A DNA stretch of 57,486 nucleotides from a bacterium (GTDB lineage: Bacteria > SZUA-79 > Acidulodesulfobacterales > Acidulodesulfobacteraceae): NCBI GenBank assembly GCA_021811805.1, contig JAKAQA010000002.1, positions 1 through 57,486 of the forward strand, in the 5' to 3' direction. Shown here one piece after another: positions 46,648-55,139 of this stretch. A program made the position numbers and the translations under genes. The notes below the pieces were generated by a model. The model searched no databases and was not told where the DNA came from. It was given only the letters and a program-made list of their open reading frames with translations. How positions within the stretch are numbered: position 1 is the stretch's first letter; the number at the start of each line of letters is the position of its first letter.

Positions 46648-47988
46648 ATGGGAAGAATTCTCAGCCTGAAAGAATACGAGTACGCTCTGGATAATGCAGA
46701 GCCTTTGCTCATCAAGGGAAAGCTTACCAAAGCGGTGGGTCTTGTTATAGAAACTACGTACCCCGGCCTTTCAATAGGAAAAATATGCCGGATAAAAAGT
46801 AAAAAATCCGGCATATTTGCCGATATCGCCGCGGATGCCTGTCTTACCGCCGAAGTTATCGGCTTCAACAACGATAAGGCTATACTTATGCCTTATGGAG
46901 ACACCTCTGGCATAAGTTTAGAAAGCGAGGTTCTTCTTTTAGACGAAGAAGAGAAATTTCCGGCGGGAGATGAGCTTCTGGGAAGAGTCCTCGACTCTTT
47001 CGGCAACCCTATGGATGGAAAAGGCAGAATTTTTTGCGGGGATTACGCAAAAATATCCGCCGAACCCCCGTCTCCGCTTTCGAGAAAAAGGATCGGCGAA
47101 GTTATGGACGTAGGCGTCAGGGCGGTTAATTCGTTTCTTACCATAGGCAAGGGCCAGAGAATAGGTATTTTTGCCGGTTCAGGGGTGGGTAAAAGCACCC
47201 TTCTCGGTATGTTCACGAAGTATTCCGAATCCGACGTAAACGTTATAGCGCTTATAGGCGAAAGAGGCCGCGAGGTTAAGGAATTTATAGAAAAAAACCT
47301 CGGAGAAGAAGGGTTAAAAAAATCGGTAATCATAGTAGCTACATCCGATAAATCTCCTTTAGTAAGGCTCCGCGGCGCTTTCGCCGCTACCGCAGTCGCC
47401 GAATATTTTAGGAACAAAGGGCGCAACGTTTTGTTTTTAATGGATTCCATAACCAGATTTGCCATGGCGGCGCGCGAGATAGGCTTATCGGCGGGAGAGC
47501 CGCCGACCGTAAGGGGTTATACGCCGTCCGTATTCAGCGTTTTACCTAAACTTCTCGAAAGGGCGGCTATCTCGGACAAAGGGAGCATTACGGGAATATA
47601 CACCGTTTTAGTCGAAGGAGACGATATGAACGAGCCGGTTTCCGATACCGTAAGGTCTATTCTGGACGGGCACATTATACTTTCGAGGAAGATAGCGGAA
47701 AACGGTATTTTTCCGGCTATAGACGTTCTTAACAGCCTTTCGAGGGTTATGCCGGACGTCGTTTCCGAAGACCATTTGCTTAAGGCGAGAGAGATTTTGA
47801 AGATAGTTTCCGAATACAGGATAAACGAAGACCTTATAAATATAGGCGCATATTCTAAAGGTTCCAACGATAAAATAGATTTTGCCATCGACCATATATC
47901 TAAGATAGAAAATTTCATAAAACAGACGCCGGACGAAAAATATTCGTTCGAAGAAAGCCTTAAGGAAATGAGCGGACTCCTTAATTAA
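46648..47988 (+). CDS. fliI: Flagellum-specific ATPase FliI
   Basis: GKGQRIGIFAGSGVGKSTLLGMF; ALIGERGREVKEFIEKNL; FLMDSITRFAMAAREIGLSAGEPPTVRGYTPSVFSVLPKLLERA. Confidence 0.97.
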   Translation: MGRILSLKEYEYALDNAEPLLIKGKLTKAVGLVIETTYPGLSIGKICRIKSKKSGIFADIAADACLTAEVIGFNNDKAILMPYGDTSGISLESEVLLLDEEEKFPAGDELLGRVLDSFGNPMDGKGRIFCGDYAKISAEPPSPLSRKRIGEVMDVGVRAVNSFLTIGKGQRIGIFAGSGVGKSTLLGMFTKYSESDVNVIALIGERGREVKEFIEKNLGEEGLKKSVIIVATSDKSPLVRLRGAFAATAVAEYFRNKGRNVLFLMDSITRFAMAAREIGLSAGEPPTVRGYTPSVFSVLPKLLERAAISDKGSITGIYTVLVEGDDMNEPVSDTVRSILDGHIILSRKIAENGIFPAIDVLNSLSRVMPDVVSEDHLLKAREILKIVSEYRINEDLINIGAYSKGSNDKIDFAIDHISKIENFIKQTPDEKYSFEESLKEMSGLLN

Positions 47989-47997
47989 TAATTAAGA

Positions 47998-48154
47998 TTA
48001 ACCGCCCCGCCCTAACGGGCACCCCTCCTTTGTAAGTAGGGGAACTTAAATAAAATGTATCGTTGTTGTATATAGAAGTATATAGAAAATAATAGGCAGA
48101 CTGATAACTCCCCTCCTTTGTAATGAGGGGTGCCCGTTAGGGCGGGGCGGTTAA
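47998..48154. repeat. Paired inverted REP/MITE-like element, copy 2 (fliI-mqnC intergenic)
   Basis: Perfect 30-bp terminal inverted repeat: ttaaccgccccgccctaacgggcacccctc (47998-48027) and gaggggtgcccgttagggcggggcggttaa (48125-48154). Confidence 0.92.
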
Positions 48155-49230
48155 TGGATAAAAAATCGCAATACAATAATAATTCGAGCGGTCTCCGCAG
48201 GATAAACAGAGAAGAGGCTACATCTTTATTTAAAAACAAAAGCCTTCTGGAACTCGGGAAAATAGCCGACGGCGTAAGAAAAGCCAAACACTCCGACGGC
48301 GTCGTAACTTTCATTATCGACAGAAACATTAACTATACCAATATATGCACTTCGGAGTGCAAATTCTGCGCTTTTTATAAAAAATACGGCGTTCCGGATG
48401 GAGGGGCATACGTTCTTTCGAAAGAGCAAATCTTTGCCAAAATCGCCGAAACCAAAGAACTGTCCGGCACGCAGATTCTTCTTCAGGGCGGATTAAATCC
48501 GGATATATCCATAGATTATTATCTCGATCTTTTAAGCGATATAAAAGAAAAATTCAATATCCATATACACGCTTTTTCTCCTCCGGAAATTATTTTTATT
48601 GCAGATTCAAACGGTATTACCGTCAAAGAAACGCTCGGCCTCTTAAAAGAAGCGGGGCTGGGTTCGGTGCCGGGAGGCGGAGCCGAAATACTCGTCGACA
48701 GGGTCAGAAAAAAAATCAGCCCTAATAAAATCAACAGCCGCCGGTGGCTCGAAGTCATGGAAGAAGTTCACCTCGCCGGACTTAATTCGTCGGCGACTAT
48801 GATGTTCGGTACGATTGAAACCGACGAAGATATTATCGAGCATCTTTTTAAACTCAGGGAGCTTCAGGATAAAACCGGCGGCTTCAGGGCTTTTATTCCG
48901 TGGAGTTTTCAGAGCAAAAATACTGCCCTTAATCCGAGGGGCGTTTACGGCCATTATTATCTGAAAGTCCTTGCCGTTTCAAGGATAATTTTGGATAATT
49001 TCGATAATATTCAGGCATCATGGGTAACGCAGGGAGCAAAAATGGGGCAGACAGCTTTAAGTTTCGGGGCAAACGATATGGGTTCGACCATGCTCGAAGA
49101 AAACGTCGTTAAAGCGGCGGGAACGGCAAACAGCGCCATTGACGAGAAATTAATGGTAAGGCTGATTAAAGACGCCGGATTTATACCTGCGCAAAGAATT
49201 AATAATTATGATAGAATAAAATTTTATTAA
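48154..49230 (+). CDS. mqnC: Radical SAM protein, cyclic dehypoxanthinyl futalosine synthase-like (MqnC)
   Basis: RNINYTNICTSECKFCAFYKKYG (CxxxCxxC), QILLQGGLNPDISIDYYLDLL, GGGAEILVDRVRKKISPNKI. ATG at 48154 preferred to GTG at 48130, which lies inside the repeat. Confidence 0.85.
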   Translation: MDKKSQYNNNSSGLRRINREEATSLFKNKSLLELGKIADGVRKAKHSDGVVTFIIDRNINYTNICTSECKFCAFYKKYGVPDGGAYVLSKEQIFAKIAETKELSGTQILLQGGLNPDISIDYYLDLLSDIKEKFNIHIHAFSPPEIIFIADSNGITVKETLGLLKEAGLGSVPGGGAEILVDRVRKKISPNKINSRRWLEVMEEVHLAGLNSSATMMFGTIETDEDIIEHLFKLRELQDKTGGFRAFIPWSFQSKNTALNPRGVYGHYYLKVLAVSRIILDNFDNIQASWVTQGAKMGQTALSFGANDMGSTMLEENVVKAAGTANSAIDEKLMVRLIKDAGFIPAQRINNYDRIKFY

Positions 49231-49318
49231 AAATTATTATAAAATTATGTTATAATTTCATTTAATAAAAAACGATAAAAATGTCGAATTAAATAAAGTA
49301 AAGAGGGGAAATAACACG

Positions 49319-49681
49319 GTGACCGAAGAAAAGCTGTTGTATTTTAAAAACATACTCGCCAAGAAGCTGGATAGCCTCCTTGACGAAGCTTTAAAGACGG
49401 TAGATACGATGACGAAAGAAGACGATAACTTTCCCGACCCTACTGACAGGGCGACGCTGGAATCGGATAGAAATTTCGAGCTGAGAATCCGAGACAGGGA
49501 AAGAAAACTTATTCCGAAGATAAAAGATGCGCTCGAAAGAATAGAAAACGGGACTTACGGCGTATGCGAAGAATGCGGCGAAGAAATTTCAGAAAAGAGG
49601 CTGGAGTCGAGACCCGAGGCCACAATGTGCATTGTTTGCAAAACCAAGGAAGAAGAACTTGAAAAAAAATCTAATATCTAA
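49319..49681 (+). CDS. DksA/TraR-family zinc-finger protein (GTG start)
   Basis: YGVCEECGEEISEKRLESRPEATMCIVCKTKEEE; coiled-coil N-terminus. Confidence 0.92.
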   Translation: MTEEKLLYFKNILAKKLDSLLDEALKTVDTMTKEDDNFPDPTDRATLESDRNFELRIRDRERKLIPKIKDALERIENGTYGVCEECGEEISEKRLESRPEATMCIVCKTKEEELEKKSNI

Positions 49682-49697
49682 TAAATTAGGATAAATA

Positions 49698-50102
49698 ATG
49701 ATATACCGTTCTAATAAAATTTGTCCGCGCAAGCGCATTCTTATAGTCGAAGACAACAGGATGCACGCCGAACTTTTAAATATTATCATCCGCTCGTCTT
49801 TCGACGCCGATATAACCGTTGCGGAAAACGGCAGTGATGCCCTTGATAAAATTACCGAAGGCCGTATTTTCGACCTCATAATAATAGACATAATGCTTCC
49901 GAAGATAAACGGACTCGACGTTCTTAAAACTATCAGGAAAGTTTACGATAGAGTTCCTATTCTAATGCTCAGCGCGCTGAACGATAAGGAAATCATAGCC
50001 AAAAGCTATGCCGAAGGCGCTACGGATTATGCGGCAAAGCCTATCAGAAACGAAATGCTGAGAGATAAAATCGGCGTTTTGCTCGGAAGCTGCGACTTAT
50101 AA
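49698..50102 (+). CDS. Single-domain response regulator
   Basis: ILIVEDNRMHAELLNIII...LIIIDIMLPKINGLDVL...MLSAL...DYAAKPI. Confidence 0.92.
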   Translation: MIYRSNKICPRKRILIVEDNRMHAELLNIIIRSSFDADITVAENGSDALDKITEGRIFDLIIIDIMLPKINGLDVLKTIRKVYDRVPILMLSALNDKEIIAKSYAEGATDYAAKPIRNEMLRDKIGVLLGSCDL

Positions 50103-50213
50103 ATAAAACACCTTGGCGGCATATAAACTCGGTTCGCCGCATGATACTATTACAGTACAGCCAAAAACGATAAAAGGAAACGGATTTTAAAATAAAGGGG
50201 AATTAAATTTAGC

Positions 50214-53174
50214 TTGAAGAGACAGGATAACTTTATGAGCGGTATCATGGCAAAAATATTGTTATACGGCGGCGGAAACGCCGCAAAAACTCTTATCGGT
50301 ATGTTTCGGGGCGACAAAAACATCGAGATAACAGCTTTAGTTGCCAGAAACTTAGACAAAGAAGGGGCGGTCTTAGCTAAAGAACTAAATATAAAATCTT
50401 TCAAAACTATTAAAGAAGCCAAAGTTCACGGCATAGATTTCAATATAATTTTTAATCTGACGGGCCGGCCGGAAGCGGAATTGCCGGAACTTGTCGAACT
50501 TCACGACACCGGAATAGAAATTATAAATTCTATTAGTTCTAAACTAATTTACGACCTTCTTTACGACAGGCACAAAAACCATATCGACAAAGAAAGCATC
50601 ATTAAGCAGTTAAGAGAGCGGAAAGCATATTTTAAAAACATCCTCGACGATTCGTTCGATATGATTATGGTTACCGACCGCCGCGGTGCAATTACGGAAT
50701 TTAATAAAGGCGGCGAAAATATGCTCGGTTATTCTCGTAAAGAAGTCATGGGAAAGCATGCCTCCGGTTTTTATATCAATCCGGAAGAAAGAGACGATAT
50801 TTTAGAAAAACTTAAAATAGACAAATTCGTCGCAAATTACGAAACGCTCCTCAGGAAAAAAGACGGCAGTCCGGTGGATATATCTCTTACTATATCCCGC
50901 ATCATGGATAAAAACGGCGATATAATAGGAACTATCGGTATTTCAAAAGATATTACGGATAAAAAGTTTCAGGAAAAGAGGCTTAAAGAACTTAACGAGA
51001 ACCTCGAAAATAAGGTCATCGAAAGGACGAAACAGCTTGAGGAAATCAATAAGGAACTGGCAAGGGCAAACGAGTTAAAATCGAAATTTATCGCAAATAT
51101 GTCCCATGAACTGAGGACGCCGCTTAATGCGATTATAGGCTATTCCGACCTTCTGAACGATTCTCCCGATTTAAGCGCAAAGCATAAAAAATATACCGGC
51201 AATATATTGGTATCGGGCAAACATCTTCTCCAGCTTATTAACAATATACTCGACATATCCAAAATAGAAGCGGGGATGTTCTCCCTCGAATATTCGGTGT
51301 TTTCCATTAAAGAAGCCATAGACGAAGCTATCGTCGTTTTAAGATCGCTTGCCGGAAAAAAGAATCTTGCCATAACGGTAGATTATAAATGTTCGGACGG
51401 CTATAAACTTTATTCCGACAGAGTTAAATTTAAGCAGATAATATACAACCTGTTAAGCAACGCCATCAAATTTTCTTTTGAAAATACGGAAATCAAAGTC
51501 GTATGCAAAAATATCCCCCTTTCTTTAGACATTAAAACCAAATTTAATTTCAATTTTAAAAAGTACGGTAAGCCGCACGGTAAAATGTTCGAATATATAC
51601 AGATAGACGTTATAAACAGGGGCATCGGCATAGACGACAATTTTAAAAATAAAATATTCGAGGAGTTTACGCAGGCGGACAATAATTATTCGAGACAGTA
51701 CGAAGGAACCGGCCTGGGACTCGCCCTTACCAAAAAAATAGTAGAACTTCACGGCGGGCATATAGATTTCGAATCGGTTAAAAACGATTTTACGGATTTT
51801 ACGTTCATTCTTCCTAATCCCCTCGAAACGGAGGTATCGGCTATAAGCGCCGAAGACGCCGAAAAAACTTTGATAACCGTAGATGCAAAAACCTTTTTCA
51901 GGGACAATAACGTAAAAAGAAATAAGCCTCTCGTTTTAGTAGCCGAAGACGATAGGCCGACTTCCGAAATATTTACGATAAATTTAGTAAATTCGGGATA
52001 TTCGGTCGCCCATGCGTACGACGGCATCGAAACGGTTGAAAAAGCCAAAAGTCTAAAGCCGTTCGCTATTCTTTTAGATATAATGCTTCCCAGAAAAGAC
52101 GGCTGGGAAGTTTTGAACGATTTAAAATCCGATAAAGATACAAAAAACATACCCGTAATTATTACGAGCATTATAGATAATAAAGATTTAGGATTTGCGC
52201 TTGGGGCGACGGATTATCTTATAAAGCCTATCGACAAAGAGACCCTTATCCATACATTGTCGCAGTTCACTCTTACATCTAAAAGGAAAAGAAGGCAGGT
52301 AAATATCTTATTAGTGGACGACGACCCCGTCATTCATAAAACGATAGAAAAACTGCTTGTCGGGGAGGGCTTTAATTTAGTCCACGCTTACAGCGGCGAA
52401 GAAGGGCTTAGAATGGCGATAGAACTTAAGCCCGACTTAATACTGCTGGATTTAATCATGCCGGACATAGACGGATTCGAGGTGGCGGAAAATATCAAAA
52501 AACACCCTATATCAGCCCAGATACCTATATTTATAATAACATCTAAAGATTTGACGGTGGAAGAAAGATTGAGGCTTTCCGGCAACATAGAAAGGATAAT
52601 CGGCAAAAAATCGTTTTCTGCCGAAGAACTCAGCCGCTCTATAAGGGAGCTCGAACTTATATATCCTCAAAAAGCCGGTTTGTTCGACGAAATTACGGGG
52701 CTTTTAGACCATAACTATTTTAACATAAGGCTCGCGCAGGAGATTAACAGAGCTAAAAGATACAATATCGTTTTCAGCGTGGTCTTTATGGACATCGACA
52801 ATTTTAAAGAATACTGCGATTTGGTGGGAAATTTTCATTCCGACATAGCCCTTAAAAAAATATCGGAAATGCTTAAAAAAATGTTGAGGGGTTCGGACGT
52901 AGTAGTCAGGTTCGGCTACGACGAATTTGCCATTATACTTAACAATACTTTAAAAGAAGCGGCGGCTTTCGTAGCAAGCAGGTTCTGCTCTGTCGTCAGG
53001 GATTATCCTTTTTATAAAGAAGAAGAAATGAAATCTAAAAAATTAACCGCCTCTTTTATAGTCGCTTCCTTTCCTCAAGACGGCGAAACTCCGGAGGAAC
53101 TGATTTCCAAAATATACAACAGGCTGTGCGACGTTAAGAATTCGGGGGGAAATGCCGTAGCCGAAATAAGCTGA
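50214..53174 (+). CDS. Multi-domain hybrid kinase: Rossmann-like N-term, PAS, HisKA/HATPase, two REC, degenerate GGDEF
   Basis: MAKILLYGGGNAAKTLIGMF; ITEFNKGGENMLGYSRKEVMG; FIANMSHELRTPLNAIIGYSDLL; GTGLGLALTKKIVELHGG; PLVLVAEDDRPTS; NILLVDDDPVIHK; RFGYDEFAIIL. ATG at 50235 is a plausible alternative to TTG 50214. Confidence 0.9.
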   Translation: MKRQDNFMSGIMAKILLYGGGNAAKTLIGMFRGDKNIEITALVARNLDKEGAVLAKELNIKSFKTIKEAKVHGIDFNIIFNLTGRPEAELPELVELHDTGIEIINSISSKLIYDLLYDRHKNHIDKESIIKQLRERKAYFKNILDDSFDMIMVTDRRGAITEFNKGGENMLGYSRKEVMGKHASGFYINPEERDDILEKLKIDKFVANYETLLRKKDGSPVDISLTISRIMDKNGDIIGTIGISKDITDKKFQEKRLKELNENLENKVIERTKQLEEINKELARANELKSKFIANMSHELRTPLNAIIGYSDLLNDSPDLSAKHKKYTGNILVSGKHLLQLINNILDISKIEAGMFSLEYSVFSIKEAIDEAIVVLRSLAGKKNLAITVDYKCSDGYKLYSDRVKFKQIIYNLLSNAIKFSFENTEIKVVCKNIPLSLDIKTKFNFNFKKYGKPHGKMFEYIQIDVINRGIGIDDNFKNKIFEEFTQADNNYSRQYEGTGLGLALTKKIVELHGGHIDFESVKNDFTDFTFILPNPLETEVSAISAEDAEKTLITVDAKTFFRDNNVKRNKPLVLVAEDDRPTSEIFTINLVNSGYSVAHAYDGIETVEKAKSLKPFAILLDIMLPRKDGWEVLNDLKSDKDTKNIPVIITSIIDNKDLGFALGATDYLIKPIDKETLIHTLSQFTLTSKRKRRQVNILLVDDDPVIHKTIEKLLVGEGFNLVHAYSGEEGLRMAIELKPDLILLDLIMPDIDGFEVAENIKKHPISAQIPIFIITSKDLTVEERLRLSGNIERIIGKKSFSAEELSRSIRELELIYPQKAGLFDEITGLLDHNYFNIRLAQEINRAKRYNIVFSVVFMDIDNFKEYCDLVGNFHSDIALKKISEMLKKMLRGSDVVVRFGYDEFAIILNNTLKEAAAFVASRFCSVVRDYPFYKEEEMKSKKLTASFIVASFPQDGETPEELISKIYNRLCDVKNSGGNAVAEIS

Positions 53175-53208
53175 TTAAATAAATTAACGAAAAATCAAAT
53201 TAATTAAC

Positions 53209-53586
53209 ATGCGCCATAAAATTCTTATAGTAGAAGACAACGCTATAAATCTTGATTTAATTATAGCTATGCTGGAGCCGTTCGATTTAGATATAATAAC
53301 GGCGGAAGACGGTTACAAGGCGCTGAAAAAAACGAACGAGAATCCCGATATTTCTCTGATACTGCTTGATATAGGACTTCCGGGGATAGATGGGATAGAA
53401 GTGTTCAGAAGGCTGAAATTCATAAATGCGTCTAAAGATATTCCGGTCGTCGCGGTTACCGCCCACGCCATGGCAGGCAACAAAGAGTATCTTATGTCTT
53501 TAGGCTTTAACGATTTCGTCGCAAAACCGATAGATAAAAACATACTCTACGAAAAAATAAGGGAATATTTAAAACTTGACCGATAA
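53209..53586 (+). CDS. Response regulator (DivK-like single REC)
   Basis: KILIVEDNAINLDLIIAMLEPFDLDIITAEDGYKALK...LILLDIGLPGIDGIEVF...AVTAHAMAGNKEYLMSLGFNDFVAKPID. Confidence 0.93.
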   Translation: MRHKILIVEDNAINLDLIIAMLEPFDLDIITAEDGYKALKKTNENPDISLILLDIGLPGIDGIEVFRRLKFINASKDIPVVAVTAHAMAGNKEYLMSLGFNDFVAKPIDKNILYEKIREYLKLDR

Positions 53587-54013
53587 CTTTAAATTCTATA
53601 CGGAGCTGAAGGTTAGGTACGAAGAGACCGATGCTATGTCCGTCGTTTATTACGGCAAATATTTCGTTTTTTTCGAAGTGGCTAGAACCGAGTATCTTAA
53701 AAATATAGGCTATAATTATACCGATATAGAGAAAGAAGGCTTTTACTTCGTAGTAGCCGAGTCGAACTGTAAATATTTCAATCCCGCAAGATATGACGAC
53801 GATTTGAAAATATTTACAAAAGTAGAATATATAAAAAATTCCAGTTTTAATTTCGTTTATGATATAGTAAAAACCGCCGAAAACGAAACCGTTCCGGACG
53901 TAAAAATCGCCTCCGGCGGTACGGTTCTCGTCTGCGTCGATAATACCGACTTCAAGCCCCGCCGCATCCCCGAATATTTAAGGAAAGCCGTTCAGGATTT
54001 CGAAAGATTTTAA
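53576..54013 (+). CDS. Acyl-CoA thioesterase, YbgC/FadM-like hotdog fold (TTG start)
   Basis: LKVRYEETDAMSVVYYGKYFVFFEVARTEYLKNIGYNYTDIEKEGFYFVVAESNCKYFNPARYDD. Confidence 0.9.
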   Translation: MTDNFKFYTELKVRYEETDAMSVVYYGKYFVFFEVARTEYLKNIGYNYTDIEKEGFYFVVAESNCKYFNPARYDDDLKIFTKVEYIKNSSFNFVYDIVKTAENETVPDVKIASGGTVLVCVDNTDFKPRRIPEYLRKAVQDFERF

Positions 54014-54230
54014 ATAAGCTGCCCCTTTTTTCTTTCTTCATTTCTTCATTTTCCGCTTCCAACTGATATAACCCCAAACTAAATAGAGTATTACGGGCAT
54101 TTTGTAACGTAAACGCAACAAAAATTTAACCTGTTCTTAACAATTCCTTCATAATACCGAAACATTAAAATGATATAAATATTATTAACGCAAATTTAAT
54201 TTAATTTTATTTATACCGCAGGAGGAAAAA

Positions 54231-54743
54231 ATGTTAAACGAAGCAAAGGTTAAAATTTTCTATTGCTTAGCCGCGATTAACGGTTGTTCGCTCAAAATTG
54301 CCGCCGGAATTCAGGCTGAAATTTACGCCGAAGATTTTCGTTTTAAAAAATCCCGGAAAAATCTCAAAAAGATTTTATTATCGGCTTTTGTTTTCGGTTC
54401 TATTTTATCAGTAGGCCGATATGCGTTTGCCGTTATAAATTTAAATCAGGGGTCTCTGGGCATAGGGGCATCCGGAATTTTAAACGAGGCGGCCACATGG
54501 ATATGCTACAGGCTTGCTCCGGCTACCCTGACTATAGGCCTCGTCAAAGGATTTTACGATATAAAACAGCATAAGCCGGATGCGGCAAGAAAAGCGTTTA
54601 TAACCGCCGCCGCAGGAACGGGAGTTATGCTTGCTCCTACTATAACCGGGGCGATACTCGGAATAGTCCAGAACGCGGGAGGCGCCGCCGGAGGAATTAA
54701 TATGGGAGGCGGAAACGGCGCTACTATCGTAGGGCAGCCGTAA
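54231..54743 (+). CDS. VirB2/TrbC-like pilin candidate with long leader
   Basis: Strong RBS aggaggaaaaaATG; long cytoplasmic leader, signal-like KKILLSAFVFGSILSVGRYAFA, second hydrophobic segment; upstream of VirB3/VirB4-like genes. Confidence 0.6.
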   Translation: MLNEAKVKIFYCLAAINGCSLKIAAGIQAEIYAEDFRFKKSRKNLKKILLSAFVFGSILSVGRYAFAVINLNQGSLGIGASGILNEAATWICYRLAPATLTIGLVKGFYDIKQHKPDAARKAFITAAAGTGVMLAPTITGAILGIVQNAGGAAGGINMGGGNGATIVGQP

Positions 54744-54776
54744 TATGCAACCTTAAATCAACGTTAAAATTTTTTT

Positions 54777-55127
54777 ATGAAAGAACAAAATCAAAATAAT
54801 CAAAATAATAATAAAACCGGCGGCGGCAACGGCGGTTATGCTGAATTTAAAATTTATAGCGGCATATACGGCAAAGTAACGAGGTTCGGATTAGAAATTT
54901 ACGACTGGGGACTTTTTATATTTCTTACTATGCTTTCTATCCTTTTATTGAAAAAAATTATTATTATCGCAATATTATCAGATGCCGCCGTTTTAATTTT
55001 CTTAAAAAAATATAAAAAGGATAAGCCGGATTTTTATACAAGTTCGTTGCTGTCTTTTATATTTGCTAAAAAAGAGCTTTATGTTTTAGACCCGGAGCAG
55101 GATAAAAAATTTGATTTATTAGATTAA
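54777..55127 (+). CDS. VirB3/TrbD-like inner membrane protein
   Basis: 116 aa with central hydrophobic hairpin (GLFIFLTMLSILLLKKIIIIAILSDAAVLIFL), immediately upstream of a VirB4-like ATPase. Confidence 0.6.
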   Translation: MKEQNQNNQNNNKTGGGNGGYAEFKIYSGIYGKVTRFGLEIYDWGLFIFLTMLSILLLKKIIIIAILSDAAVLIFLKKYKKDKPDFYTSSLLSFIFAKKELYVLDPEQDKKFDLLD

Positions 55128-55139
55128 TTAATTTAATTT

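Noticed and set aside
48130-48153. GTG start at 48130 for the MqnC-like gene, as in the ORF track
   Set aside because: The extra residues MPVRAGRL are encoded by the right arm of the inverted-repeat element; similarity begins after the ATG at 48154.
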